Below, piece by piece: positions 1-8,550 of a stretch of 64,000 nt of DNA. Under the pieces are notes generated by a model. That model made no database searches. It was not told the origin of the DNA and saw nothing but the letters and a program-made list of their open reading frames with translations. Both the position numbers and the translations under genes were made by a program. Each line of letters opens with the position of its first letter. Positions within the stretch are counted from its first letter, which is position 1. Origin of the DNA: Amycolatopsis umgeniensis (GTDB lineage: Bacteria > Actinomycetota > Actinomycetes > Mycobacteriales > Pseudonocardiaceae). The DNA lies in NCBI RefSeq assembly GCF_014205155.1, contig NZ_JACHMX010000001.1, forward strand, positions 3,410,001 through 3,474,000, in the 5' to 3' direction.

Positions 1-992
1 GCGCGCTCGCGGCGATGCCCGCGATGTTCGCGATCGGCAGGCTGCTCGACCGGTTCGGCCGCCCGGTGGCGGTCGCGACTTTCGCCGGATTCGCGCTCAT
101 CGCGCCGATGCCGGCACTCGCCGGATCCGTTCCGGCCCTGTTCCTGACACTGGGATTGTTCGGCTTCGGATCCGGCGCCTGCAATGTCGTCGTGGTCGCT
201 TTGGCCGCGTCCGCCGAAGCGGGCGACGGACCCCGCGTGATGAACCGCGCGCACGCGTTGTTCAGCGTCGGCCTGTTGACGTGCAGTCTCGGCACCGGGG
301 CGGCCCGGACAGCGGGCGTACCCGCCGAAGCCATCGCGCTGACGCTTTCGACGCTGGTCGTCATCGGCGCCGTCGCGGCGAGGAAATCCGTGCCGGGACG
401 ACTGGTGCGGCAGGGCCGGGAACCGGGACGGCGGTCGAAACTCGCCCCGGCGATCCTGCTGCTCTGCCTGCTGGCCGCGCTGGCCATGGTCGTGGAAAGC
501 GGGGTCCAGCAATGGAGCGCGGTGTTCCTGGCCGACGTCACCAAGGCGCCGGTCGGGATCTCCGCGGCCGCGCCCGGCATCTTCGCCGCGGGGATGGCGC
601 TGGGCAGGCTCGGCGGGCACTGGATGGCGGGCCGCGCGTCGGACCGCCTGGTGCTGCTCGCCTCCGGCGCGCTCTCCGGGGTGGGCGTGCTGCTGCTTTC
701 CATGGCCGACGCGCCGGTGCACGGCCTGCTCGGCACGGCCGTGGTCGGCGGCGCGATCTCGGTTTCGACGCCCACGGTCTACGGGCTGATCGGGCGTGGC
801 ACCACCCCGGAGGACCGCGGCGCGGTGATCGGCTCGGCCGCGTCACTGGCCAGCGTCGGTCTGCTGCTCGGCCCGGCCGTGGTCGGCCAGATCGCCGGAC
901 ACACCGACCTGCGGGTCGCCATCGCGGCCTTGTCCGTGGCCTCGGTCGCGGTCTGCCTGCTCGCGCTGCGCGTACCCGCCCGGAATGGATGA
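1..992 (+). CDS. MFS transporter, N-terminus cut by window edge
   Basis: The frame is open to the left edge, so the gene starts outside the window; about 325 residues remain. Near the visible start is GRLLDRFGRP, the motif A loop between membrane helices 2 and 3 of major facilitator proteins, so roughly the first 60-70 residues are missing. About ten hydrophobic helices follow, with a polar central loop (RLVRQGREPGRR) between the two halves and a second motif A-like loop (GRLGGHWMAGRASDR). It is an inner membrane secondary carrier, with drug or metabolite efflux the likeliest role. The stop is 16 bases before the P450 start, so the two are probably co-transcribed. The substrate cannot be read from sequence. 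Confidence 0.85.
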   Translation, partial: ALAAMPAMFAIGRLLDRFGRPVAVATFAGFALIAPMPALAGSVPALFLTLGLFGFGSGACNVVVVALAASAEAGDGPRVMNRAHALFSVGLLTCSLGTGAARTAGVPAEAIALTLSTLVVIGAVAARKSVPGRLVRQGREPGRRSKLAPAILLLCLLAALAMVVESGVQQWSAVFLADVTKAPVGISAAAPGIFAAGMALGRLGGHWMAGRASDRLVLLASGALSGVGVLLLSMADAPVHGLLGTAVVGGAISVSTPTVYGLIGRGTTPEDRGAVIGSAASLASVGLLLGPAVVGQIAGHTDLRVAIAALSVASVAVCLLALRVPARNG

Positions 993-1008
993 ACGGAGGA
1001 TGATCCCG

Positions 1009-2250
1009 ATGCCCGACGTCACGGGAGGCAGCGGAGGCTCGGACTTCGCCGAAGGGCGGCACAGGCGGCTGCTCGTCGGGGACGGCGTCCCCGACGGGTG
1101 CCCCATCAGTTCCCGCCACCGCGACGGACAGCGTGAATGGCTGGTGAGCGGCTATTCCGAAGCCCGCGATTTCCTGCGCGACAAGCGATTCAGCCGAGCG
1201 GTACTGGCCGAGACGGCCCATCCGCGAGGCCCGGCCACCCGGATGTCGGTGACCGAACTGGACCCGCCCCGGCACACCAAGATCCGGAAGCTGATCGGCG
1301 GCGCGTTCTCCGCGCGCCGCGCGGAGCAGTTGCGCGAGTACGTCGAAACCTCCGCCTCCGACCTGCTAGACAAGCTGATCGACGACGGCCCCACCGCGGA
1401 TCTGATCGCCGATTTCTGCGCCCCGCTGACCTTCACGGCGCAGGCCGAACTGCTGGGTGTGCCGCGGTCGCGCCGTGAGGCCGTCCGCAAACGCGCGAAC
1501 GGGCGGCTCGGCGAACCCGGCTCACCGCGATCCGCCGTCTACCAAGGCGAACTGCTGCTGCACGACGAGGTCACGGCGATGCTCGCCGACACCGAGGATC
1601 CGCCGTCCGGGCTGATGGCGGAACTCGTCGAGGCGCACCGCTCGGGGGTGCTCGAGGAAAGCGAGCTGACCGGGCTGGCGTCTTCGCTCTTCTTCGACGG
1701 GCACGCGCTGGCGGCCTCGCAGATCGCCAACGCGGTGCTGTGCCTGATTTCCCGGCCGGGCCTGCTGGGCGCGCTCGACTCGAATCCGGCGCTGGTGGAG
1801 GCCGCCGTCGAGGAAGCGTTGCGGTACAGCCCCGCGGTGAACTTCAGCATGACCCGGGTCGCGACGGAGGAAGTCACCCTCGCGGACACGCGGATCGAGC
1901 CGGGCGACCTGGTGACGGCGTTGCTTCCGGTGGTCAACCGCGACGAGGACGTCTTCACCGAGCCTGACCGGTTCGACCTGGACCGGCAAGCCCGGCACCT
2001 GTCCTTCGGGCACGGCACGCACCATTGCATCGGCGCCCACCTCGCGAGGGTCGAGGTCCAATCGGCGCTGCGCGCGCTTTCCCGCCGCGCGCCGCTGCTT
2101 TCCCTCGCCGTGCCCGAATCCGCACTGACCTGGACGGTCTCGCCGACCATGCGGGCATTATCGGCGCTGCCGGTCCGCTGGACTTCTTCCGGCGTGCTCG
2201 ATCCTTTGGACCGTCGCGCACGGTGGTGGGAGGATCGCTCGGCGGCCTGA
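1009..2250 (+). CDS. cytochrome P450
   Basis: Soluble bacterial P450 of about 413 residues. The heme loop FGHGTHHCIGAHLAR carries the thiolate ligand near Cys340, and EEALR is the K-helix ExxR motif. The I helix reads FFDGHALAAS, lacking the usual acidic/Thr pair (A/G-G-x-D/E-T), so oxygen activation may be atypical. The start is the ATG at 1009, 8 bases after GGAGGA (995-1000); the frame also opens at 985, overlapping the MFS stop, but that codon has no ribosome binding site. It needs external ferredoxin partners, and none are encoded nearby. Co-directional with the upstream exporter and downstream reductase-like gene, suggesting a small modification/export unit; substrate unknown. Confidence 0.9.
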   Translation: MPDVTGGSGGSDFAEGRHRRLLVGDGVPDGCPISSRHRDGQREWLVSGYSEARDFLRDKRFSRAVLAETAHPRGPATRMSVTELDPPRHTKIRKLIGGAFSARRAEQLREYVETSASDLLDKLIDDGPTADLIADFCAPLTFTAQAELLGVPRSRREAVRKRANGRLGEPGSPRSAVYQGELLLHDEVTAMLADTEDPPSGLMAELVEAHRSGVLEESELTGLASSLFFDGHALAASQIANAVLCLISRPGLLGALDSNPALVEAAVEEALRYSPAVNFSMTRVATEEVTLADTRIEPGDLVTALLPVVNRDEDVFTEPDRFDLDRQARHLSFGHGTHHCIGAHLARVEVQSALRALSRRAPLLSLAVPESALTWTVSPTMRALSALPVRWTSSGVLDPLDRRARWWEDRSAA

Positions 2251-2283
2251 ACCCAGGCTTCCGGGTAACGAAAGGAGTTCGTC

Positions 2284-2835
2284 ATGCGCGAGATCGCCGC
2301 GGGACTGTTCATCACACTGGACGGTGTGGTGGAACGGCCCGACCGCTGGATGGGTCAGTACTGGTCCGACGAGATGACCGAGGGCATCAACGAGAGCCTC
2401 GACGCCTCGGACGCCATTCTGATGGGCAAGGACACTTACCTCGCCTTCGAACAGATGTGGAAGCCGCAGGGCGACAGCAACCCGATGGCGGCGTTCCTGA
2501 ACGGCACGCACAAATACGTCGTGTCTTCGACACTCGACGAAGCGACGCTGACCTGGCCGGACACGAGCCTGATCACCGGCGACATCGCGGGCGAGATCAC
2601 CCGGCTGAAGGAAGAGTCCGGCAAGGCGATCCGGGTGCCCGGAAGCCCGAAGCTGGTTCGCTGGCTGCTCACCGAGGGCCTGCTGGACGAGCTCGCGCTC
2701 AACGTCCTGCCGCTGGTGGCCGGCGAGGGAATGCGGCTGTTCGAAGACGTCGGCAAGGAGATCCCGCTGACGCTGACGAGTGCGAAATCGCTGAAAACCG
2801 GCGTCGTCGGCACCGTCTACACCCGCGCTTCCTGA
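2284..2835 (+). CDS. dihydrofolate reductase family (RibD C-terminal domain) protein
   Basis: 183-residue single-domain protein of the DHFR/RibD-C family. It shows the expected pattern: N-terminal strand (AAGLFITLDGVVE), the DAILMGKDTYLAF segment, KYVVSSTL, a mid-protein glycine turn (PGSPKLVRWLLTEGLLDEL), and the C-terminal ELALNVLPLVAGEGMRLF block typical of NADPH-binding members. These are usually uncharacterised reductases rather than folate DHFRs. The ATG follows AAAGGAG (about 2269-2275) with good spacing. It lies 33 bases after the P450 stop, so probably one transcript. The true substrate is unknown. Confidence 0.85.
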   Translation: MREIAAGLFITLDGVVERPDRWMGQYWSDEMTEGINESLDASDAILMGKDTYLAFEQMWKPQGDSNPMAAFLNGTHKYVVSSTLDEATLTWPDTSLITGDIAGEITRLKEESGKAIRVPGSPKLVRWLLTEGLLDELALNVLPLVAGEGMRLFEDVGKEIPLTLTSAKSLKTGVVGTVYTRAS

Positions 2836-2982
2836 ATCAGGAGGCATGAAATATTCATTTCCCCGTCGTGAAGAACACATAACCCGACATAGCGCGAACG
2901 GGCTACCGGAGAACCCGCGGCGCTGCGATAATGGCGAGCAGGCGCGACCATTCTCGCGTATCGGCGAAGAAAGGAAACTTCT

Positions 2983-5283
2983 GTGACTGCCGCAGCCCGC
3001 AAGACCAGGCAACAACCCGCGGGTGACGGAATACGCGTCACCGGCGCTCACGAGAACAACCTGAAGGACGTCTCACTCGAACTCCCGAAGAACCAGATCA
3101 CGGTTTTCGTCGGGGTTTCGGGCTCCGGGAAGTCCTCCGTCGTGTTCGACACGATCGCCGTCGAGGCGCAGCGCCAGCTGAACGCCACGTTCCCCTGGTT
3201 CATCCGCAACCAGCTGCCCAAACACGAACGCCCGCACGTGGACAGCATCGAGAATCTGACCACGCCGGTCATCGTCGATCAGCGTCCGCTCGGCGGGAAC
3301 GCCCGCTCGACGGTCGGCACGGTCGCCGACATCCATCCGCTGCTGCGGGTGCTGTTCTCGCGTCAGGGAAAGCCCAGCGCCGGCAATCCGTCGTTGTACT
3401 CCTTCAACGACCCCAACGGGATGTGCCCCGACTGCGAAGGCATCGGACGAGCGGTGCGCCCGGATCCCGAGCTGATGCTCGACATGACGAAGTCGCTCGA
3501 CGAGGGCGCGATCCTGGTGCCGGGTTACCCGGTCGGCAGCCCCGGCTGGCAGTTCTACGCCAACCACGACGCCATCAACCCGGCCAAGAAGCTCAACAAG
3601 TACACCGCGAAGGAGATGGACACCCTCCTGCACGGCAACGAGGGCAAGGTCCAGCTCACCTTCAAGAACGGCAAGACGCAGACGCTGACGTTCGAGGGCC
3701 TGGTCGCGAACTTCACCCGCCGCCATCTCAAACGCGACACCGGCTCGATGAGCGAGAAGACCCGCGCCCAGGCGGAGAAGTTCATCTCCGAGGGCACCTG
3801 CCCGGCGTGTCGCGGCGGGCGGCTGAGCGCGGCGGCGCTGGCGACCAAGCTGGCGGGCAAGAACATCGCGCAGTGGTGCGAGCTGCAGATCACCGATCTG
3901 ATCGAGCTCATCCGCTCCATCAAGGACAAGCAGACCTCCGCGATGGCGCAAGGTGTGCTGGCCGCGCTCGAACGCATCGAAGCGATCGGCCTCGGCTATC
4001 TCTCGCTGGACCGTGCGACGACGTCGCTGTCCGGCGGTGAGGGGCAGCGGCTCAAGCTGGTCAAGCACCTGGGCAGCGACCTGACGGGGCTGACCTATGT
4101 CTTCGACGAGCCCAGTGTCGGCCTGCACCCCCGCGACGTCGGGCGGCTCAACGACCTGCTGCGGGCGTTGCGGGACAAGGGGAACACGATCCTGGTGGTC
4201 GAACACGACCCGGACGTCATCGAGATCGCCGACCACGTCGTCGAGATCGGGCCGCGTGCGGGCGTGCACGGCGGCGAGGTCGTGTTCGAGGGGACGTACA
4301 AGCAGCTGCGCGCCGGCAAGACGCTCACCGGGGCCGGACTGGCCCGCTCGGGCGTCGTCAAGGTGGATCCTCGCAGCGCGAAGGGAAAGCTGCCGATCAA
4401 GCGGGCCTCGCTGCACAACCTGAAGAACGTCACGGTCGACATCCCGAAAGGGGTGCTCACCGCGGTCACCGGTGTCGCGGGCTCGGGCAAGAGCTCGTTG
4501 ATCTCCGGCGTCTTCCGCGAGGCGCATCCGGACGCGATCTTCGTGGACCAGACGCCGATCGCGGCGTCCTCCCGCTCGACCCCGGCGACGTACCTCGGCC
4601 TGATGGACCCGGTGCGCAAGCTCTTCGCGAAGGCGAGCGGCGCGAACGCGGCGTTGTTCAGCTTCAACTCCCAGGGCGCCTGCGAGGAGTGCCAGGGCCG
4701 TGGTGTGCTGATCACCGAAGTGTCCTATATGGACCCGATCACGACGCACTGCGAAAGCTGCGACGGGCGCCGTTTCAAGGACGAGGTGCTCGCGCACAAA
4801 CTGCGTGGCAAGTCGATCGCCGACGTGCTGGAACTGTCGGCGGAACAGGCGGCGGAGTACTTCACCGAGGCACCGGTGCTGGCGAAGGTGAACGCGCTGA
4901 TCGAGACCGGGCTCGGCTACCTCGGGCTCGGGCAGGCGCTGAGCACGCTCTCCGGTGGTGAACGCCAGCGGATCAAGCTGGCGGACCGGCTTTCCGGCGG
5001 CGGGAACGTCTACATCCTCGACGAGCCGACCACCGGCCTGCACATGACCGACATCGACATGCTGCTCGGCCTGCTCAACGGCATGGTCGACGCGGGCAAC
5101 ACGGTGGTGGTCATCGAGCACAACCTGGCGGTGATCGAGCAGGCGGACTGGGTCATCGACCTCGGCCCGGGCGGCGGCAAGAACGGCGGCGAGATCGTCT
5201 TCACCGGCACGCCCGAGAAGCTCCTGACAGCGGAGAACTCGCTGACCGGCGAGTACCTCAACCGCTACCAACAGGCCGGCTGA
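2983..5283 (+). CDS. UvrA-like (class II) double ABC ATPase
   Basis: 766 residues against about 950 for housekeeping UvrA. Two ABC cassettes are present: Walker A GVSGSGKSS (about 44-52) and GVAGSGKSS (about 496), and signatures LSGGEGQRLKL (about 350) and LSGGERQRIKL (about 656). Zinc-type CxxC pairs occur at CPDC (147), CPAC (272), CEEC (566) and CESC (589). The reduced size fits class II UvrA (UvrA2/DrrC-like) that lacks the UvrB-binding insertion. Such proteins are linked to resistance to DNA-binding drugs, which would suit the neighbouring efflux pump and P450, though that link is inferred. Start GTG with AAGGAAA about 6 bases upstream. A perfect hairpin follows the stop. Confidence 0.9.
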   Translation: MTAAARKTRQQPAGDGIRVTGAHENNLKDVSLELPKNQITVFVGVSGSGKSSVVFDTIAVEAQRQLNATFPWFIRNQLPKHERPHVDSIENLTTPVIVDQRPLGGNARSTVGTVADIHPLLRVLFSRQGKPSAGNPSLYSFNDPNGMCPDCEGIGRAVRPDPELMLDMTKSLDEGAILVPGYPVGSPGWQFYANHDAINPAKKLNKYTAKEMDTLLHGNEGKVQLTFKNGKTQTLTFEGLVANFTRRHLKRDTGSMSEKTRAQAEKFISEGTCPACRGGRLSAAALATKLAGKNIAQWCELQITDLIELIRSIKDKQTSAMAQGVLAALERIEAIGLGYLSLDRATTSLSGGEGQRLKLVKHLGSDLTGLTYVFDEPSVGLHPRDVGRLNDLLRALRDKGNTILVVEHDPDVIEIADHVVEIGPRAGVHGGEVVFEGTYKQLRAGKTLTGAGLARSGVVKVDPRSAKGKLPIKRASLHNLKNVTVDIPKGVLTAVTGVAGSGKSSLISGVFREAHPDAIFVDQTPIAASSRSTPATYLGLMDPVRKLFAKASGANAALFSFNSQGACEECQGRGVLITEVSYMDPITTHCESCDGRRFKDEVLAHKLRGKSIADVLELSAEQAAEYFTEAPVLAKVNALIETGLGYLGLGQALSTLSGGERQRIKLADRLSGGGNVYILDEPTTGLHMTDIDMLLGLLNGMVDAGNTVVVIEHNLAVIEQADWVIDLGPGGGKNGGEIVFTGTPEKLLTAENSLTGEYLNRYQQAG

Positions 5284-5300
5284 ACACCCGCTCGGGCTCG

Positions 5301-5353
5301 TCCGTGAAGGCCTCCTTCCCTACCTTGAGCGTAGGGAAGGAGGCCTTCACGGA
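5301..5353. repeat. 53-bp perfect inverted repeat, likely terminator (family B hairpin)
   Basis: Two 23-bp arms (5301-5323 and 5331-5353) are exact reverse complements around the 7-base spacer CTTGAGC. The core is GTGAAGGCCTCC / GGAGGCCTTCAC. It sits 17 bases after the uvrA-like stop and could terminate transcription without a U-tract. A degenerate relative is at 47906-47952 and a half-element near 35358-35375, so this is a dispersed family rather than a private terminator. Confidence 0.85.
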
Positions 5354-5429
5354 CACCCGAGCAGGATTCGAGACGCCCCGCCCCACCGAAGATCGCCATG
5401 CTGAAGGCAGGGTTCGGTGAGGAGGCTCG

Positions 5430-5711
5430 ATGGCGGTGCGGCTGGCGCTGGCCGGGGGGCTGGAGTGGCTGGATTCGATTCCGGAAAGCGAACGCGCGAC
5501 GGTTTTCACCGCGTTGTTCGCCATCTGCGACGGATCGGCCTTCTTGACCTACGGCGTATTCAAGGTCGGCGGCGGTCGCGACCGATTCCTGCTGACCGTG
5601 GCACCCGAACTCGCCATCCGGATCAGGATCGACTGGGCGCGTTCGGAGTTCGAGCTGCTCGGGTTCACCCGACGGGCCTTCGGCTGGCCGGCCGAGCTGG
5701 ACGCGCTGTGA
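5430..5711 (+). CDS. hypothetical protein, 93 aa
   Basis: Small soluble protein with no family I recognise. It has an amphipathic N-terminal helix (LALAGGLEWLDSIPESERATVFTAL cannot be assigned to a known domain) and a beta-rich, arginine-containing C-terminal half ending in AFGWPAELDAL. No signal peptide or membrane segment is visible. GAGGAGG at about 5417-5423 gives a well-placed ribosome binding site for the ATG, and GC3 bias fits coding. It stands alone between the hairpin and the response regulator. Confidence 0.7.
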   Translation: MAVRLALAGGLEWLDSIPESERATVFTALFAICDGSAFLTYGVFKVGGGRDRFLLTVAPELAIRIRIDWARSEFELLGFTRRAFGWPAELDAL

Positions 5712-5858
5712 AGCGCCGCGGCATCCGGGTGCGGACCTGACACGACCGGCCTAGGCAAAACTCACGACGGGAAAGCGTATTCCTTCAATCCCGTGGCCGG
5801 GTGATCAAAATCCCGTAGACTGACGACGAAGCCACTGAACTGGGGTGCGAGGTGCTTC

Positions 5859-6467
5859 GTGGTGATCAAAGTGCTGCTCGCTGAAGATATGCATATGGTC
5901 CGCGGGGCTCTCGTGGCCCTGCTCAACCTGGAACCTGACATAGAAGTGGTCGCCGAAGTCGCTTCCGGTGACCAGATCTTGCCGACCGCGAAATCGGTCC
6001 AACCCGATGTCGCGGTGATCGACATCGACCTGCCGGGCAAGGACGGTTTGACAGCGGCCGTCGAGATCCACGAAAGCCTGCCCGGCTGCCATACGCTGAT
6101 CCTCACCAGTCTCGGCCGTCCCGGCACGGTCCGGCGCGCGCTGGACGCGAAGGTCAACGGCTTCCTGCTCAAGGACGCGCCGTCGGACAAACTGGCCAAC
6201 GCGGTGCGGTCGGTCGCGATCGGGCGGCGGGTGATCGACAGCGAACTGGCGCTGGCCGCCTGGGAAACCGACGACTGCCCGCTGACCGGTCGCGAGATCG
6301 AGATCCTGCGCGTGACAGCGCGCGGCCGCACCGTCGCCGACATCGCGGCCGAGCTCTTCCTGTCGCCCGGCACGGTGCGGAACTACCTCGCCGCGATCGT
6401 CACCAAACTCAACGCCCGCAACCGGGTGCACGCGATCCGCATCGCCACCGACGCCGAATGGCTGTGA
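5859..6467 (+). CDS. LuxR/NarL-type response regulator, orphan
   Basis: 202 residues. N-terminal receiver domain with acidic pair ED at residues 9-10, phosphoacceptor Asp in VAVIDIDLPGKDG (about 54), conserved Thr in LILTSLG and Lys in FLLKDAPSD. C-terminal LuxR helix-turn-helix: LTGREIEILR ... VADIAAELFLSPGTVRNYL, recognition helix about residues 168-185. The start is GTG, seven bases after GCGAGG. It resembles DesR-type regulators, but no sensor kinase gene is adjacent, so its partner is elsewhere or it acts without one. An upstream TAGACT (about 5815) is a possible -10 element. Confidence 0.9.
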   Translation: MVIKVLLAEDMHMVRGALVALLNLEPDIEVVAEVASGDQILPTAKSVQPDVAVIDIDLPGKDGLTAAVEIHESLPGCHTLILTSLGRPGTVRRALDAKVNGFLLKDAPSDKLANAVRSVAIGRRVIDSELALAAWETDDCPLTGREIEILRVTARGRTVADIAAELFLSPGTVRNYLAAIVTKLNARNRVHAIRIATDAEWL

Positions 6468-6484
6468 CTCCCGCCTAGGTCGCT

Positions 6485-6871
6485 TCAGGCCTCGTGGAAG
6501 TCTTCGAGGCGACGGGCTTCCTCGGAGTTTTCCGTGGCGGCCAGCCAATGCGGATAGGTGACGTAGACCAGTTCCGTGTCCTCATCGGCCGAGTAGACGA
6601 CCTCCGCACCCGCCCGCAGGTAGATCACCTCACCGGCCCGAGCCGTCACCGGCCCCGAAGGGCACTCGACGGTGAAGACACCCGAGGTGATGACCAGAGC
6701 CTCGTCATAGGTCATCTTCCACGGGTTCTTCTCGCCCTTCCCATAGCGGGCGAAGCCGACGGACATCGCCGCGCCGCTGTCCCGCGCGAGGACGTCGGCC
6801 AGGAAGATCTGCTGGTCGAGCCGCTGGAACCAGGTCGAGGGGTCATCGCTCGTGAAGTGTTCGACGGACAT
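6485..6871 (-). CDS. cupin domain protein (EutQ-like)
   Basis: 128-residue single cupin. The middle and C-terminal half carry the small-barrel pattern VITSGVFTVECPSGPVTARAGEVIYLRAGAEV, matching the second half of the cupin fold as in EutQ-like proteins. A full histidine metal triad is not evident, so it may be non-catalytic or bind metal with fewer ligands. Start ATG follows AAGGAGA on the minus strand with six-base spacing. It is divergent from a TetR gene, and a 44-bp perfect inverted repeat occupies its 5' leader, so it is the likely target of that regulator. Converges with the response regulator gene. Confidence 0.8.
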   Translation of the reverse strand: MSVEHFTSDDPSTWFQRLDQQIFLADVLARDSGAAMSVGFARYGKGEKNPWKMTYDEALVITSGVFTVECPSGPVTARAGEVIYLRAGAEVVYSADEDTELVYVTYPHWLAATENSEEARRLEDFHEA

Positions 6872-6883
6872 CCGGATCTCCTT

Positions 6884-6927
6884 AAGTGGAAGTTTCTCCG
6901 TTTAGCTAACCGGAGAAACTTCCACTT
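6884..6927. promoter_or_regulatory. 44-bp inverted repeat, candidate TetR operator
   Basis: Perfect 17-bp arms, 6884-6900 (AAGTGGAAGTTTCTCCG) and 6911-6927, flank a 10-base centre that itself contains the palindrome TTAGCTAA. It fills the space between the cupin ribosome binding site and the TetR promoter. The arms are AT-rich against the genome. Either an operator for the TetR protein at 6950 or a strong RNA hairpin in the cupin leader; both readings fit. Confidence 0.7.
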
Positions 6928-6949
6928 GTCCACCGACTAAGCTCATCAG

Positions 6950-7522
6950 GTGCTTCCCATCGCAGGGTCCGGGCCGGTCGAGCGCGCGGACGCGGCTCGC
7001 AACCGGCTGAAGATCGTCCGCGCGGCGGCCGAACTCGTGGCGGCCAAAGGGATCGACGGGCTCGCGCTGGACGAGGTCGCGGCGGAAGCGGGCGTCGGGA
7101 TCGGGACCGTGTACCGGAGGTTCCCCGACAAGGGCGCGTTGGCGCAGGCGCTGCTCGACGAGAACGAGCGCGAGTTCCAGGAAGCCTTCATCAGTGGGAC
7201 GCCGCCGCTCGGGCCGGGTGCGCCCGCCGCCCGAAGACTCGAGGCGTTCATCGACGCTTACGTCGACAGGCTCGAGACGCACGGGCAACTACTGATGGTC
7301 GCGGAGACGGAGACGCCGATGGCGCGCTTCGTGACCGGCGCGTACCGGTTGCACCACAGTCACTTGGTCGCCTTGATCAGCGAGATCGCCCCAGCCGTCG
7401 ACGCGCACTTCCGGGCCGATGCCATCCTGGCGCCGCTCGCCGCGGCGCAGTATGTCCACCAGCGGCAAAGAATGACGCCGGAGCGGATCAAAGCCGGGCT
7501 ACGAGATCTCCACGGGACCTAG
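6950..7522 (+). CDS. TetR family transcriptional regulator
   Basis: 190 residues. The N-terminal DNA-binding domain reads RNRLKIVRAAAELVAAKGIDGLALDEVAAEAGVG, then IGTVYRRFPDKGALAQAL with the recognition helix at about residues 45-63; the rest is the helical ligand/dimer domain. The GTG start lies six bases after TAAGCT (6938-6943), so the mRNA is probably leaderless. It is divergent from the cupin gene with a long inverted repeat between them, so autoregulation and control of the cupin gene are expected. Its 3' end overlaps the convergent MOSC gene by 24 bases. Confidence 0.88.
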   Translation: MLPIAGSGPVERADAARNRLKIVRAAAELVAAKGIDGLALDEVAAEAGVGIGTVYRRFPDKGALAQALLDENEREFQEAFISGTPPLGPGAPAARRLEAFIDAYVDRLETHGQLLMVAETETPMARFVTGAYRLHHSHLVALISEIAPAVDAHFRADAILAPLAAAQYVHQRQRMTPERIKAGLRDLHGT

Positions 7523-7969
7523 CCGAAGCACGCCGTCGTCCAGCGGCACGCAGCGTTTCCCGCCGCGGCCCCGTAGCGCGCGGAAGGTGCCGGGCGGGTA
7601 GACGACGTCCATCCACGCGCAAGGGTTCGCGGGCCGGTGGATCTCGAAGCGCACGGGTCCGTCGCCGGAATCCAGCGTGAGGACGGAGTCCCGGGGCAGG
7701 GCGTCCACGTCGAAACCCGACAGCACGACATTCCGCCGTGCCAGCAGGGGATCACCGGGGACGGACGCCGAGAACAGCGTCACCGCGGCCTCACGATGGG
7801 CGGGGTGACCGAAGTACCGGTCACCGACCAACCCCAGTTTCGCGCGCACCTCGACGAAGTCACGCGAGACCGGTGAAGGGTCGGGACGAGGGCCGTCGGC
7901 GGGACGGCCCTCGTAGGCGTGCACGGGAGAGACGTGCAGCGCGACGATCAGCGCTCGCCCAGTTGCCAT
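7499..7969 (-). CDS. MOSC domain protein
   Basis: 156 residues, the size of stand-alone MOSC (molybdenum cofactor sulfurase C-terminal) proteins such as YiiM relatives. The N-terminal part has [20 protein letters not shown], and the conserved cysteine occurs in [10 protein letters not shown] (near residue 115), the position that carries sulfur in MOSC enzymes. Related proteins act in Moco-dependent reductions or sulfur transfer. The start ATG lies inside the last 22 bases of the upstream msrA frame, implying translational coupling. Converges with and overlaps the tetR gene. Confidence 0.8.
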   Translation of the reverse strand: MATGRALIVALHVSPVHAYEGRPADGPRPDPSPVSRDFVEVRAKLGLVGDRYFGHPAHREAAVTLFSASVPGDPLLARRNVVLSGFDVDALPRDSVLTLDSGDGPVRFEIHRPANPCAWMDVVYPPGTFRALRGRGGKRCVPLDDGVLRLGPVEIS

Positions 7970-8442
7970 TCCGGCCGCACGTAGTGGCAGGTGTAACCGT
8001 TCGGGATGCGCTCCAGGTAGTCCTGGTGCTCGGGCTCGGCTTCCCAGAAGTCACCGGCCTGGGTCACCTCGGTGACGACCTTGCCCGGCCATTTGCCGGA
8101 GGCGTCGACGTCCGCGATCGTCGCCTCGGCGACCCGCTTCTGCGTGTCGTCGGTGTAGTAGATCGCCGACCGGTAGCTGGTGCCGAGGTCGTTGCCCTGG
8201 CGGTCGCGCGTCGTCGGATCGTGGATCTGGAAGAAGAACTCCAGGATCTGGCGATACGAGAGCCGCGCCGGGTCGAAGACGATCTCGATGCCTTCGGCGT
8301 GCGAGCCGTGATTGCGGTAGGTCGCGTTCGGCACGTCTCCACCGGTGTAGCCGACCCTGGTGGAGACGACTCCGGGGTGCCGGCGGAACAGATCCTGCAT
8401 ACCCCAGAAGCAGCCGCCCGCGAGAACAGCCTTTTCCGTCAC
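7948..8442 (-). CDS. msrA: peptide methionine sulfoxide reductase MsrA
   Basis: 164 residues. The catalytic motif GCFWG is at residues 10-14 (nucleophilic Cys11), followed by [24 protein letters not shown] and the HDPTT segment, all diagnostic for MsrA, which reduces methionine-S-sulfoxide with thioredoxin. I place the start at the GTG at 8442, seven bases after AGAGGAG on the minus strand; the frame opens 57 bases earlier but without a binding site. A resolving cysteine is present near the C-terminus (YTCHYV). Overlaps the downstream MOSC gene; both suit redox repair. Confidence 0.93.
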   Translation of the reverse strand: MTEKAVLAGGCFWGMQDLFRRHPGVVSTRVGYTGGDVPNATYRNHGSHAEGIEIVFDPARLSYRQILEFFFQIHDPTTRDRQGNDLGTSYRSAIYYTDDTQKRVAEATIADVDASGKWPGKVVTEVTQAGDFWEAEPEHQDYLERIPNGYTCHYVRPEWQLGER

Positions 8443-8550
8443 TGTTGATCTCCTCTGGTCGTTGACACCCAGTACAACGTGTCGGACGGTCCCTGTCATC
8501 CCCGTCCGGGTGTGACGGAACGCTTACGTCCGCCATGCGTCTCACCCTGC

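Noticed and set aside
2846..2986. 46-codon ORF ending on the uvrA-like start (GTGA overlap)
   Set aside because: AGGAGG is only one base from its ATG, codons are not GC3-biased, and the uvrA-like gene has its own AAGGAAA site. A leader peptide cannot be excluded but is weak.
3073..5271. 732-codon minus-strand frame opposite the uvrA-like gene
   Set aside because: Composition (Arg/Ala/Val/Gly, no motifs) is that of an antisense shadow; the plus strand has all UvrA motifs.
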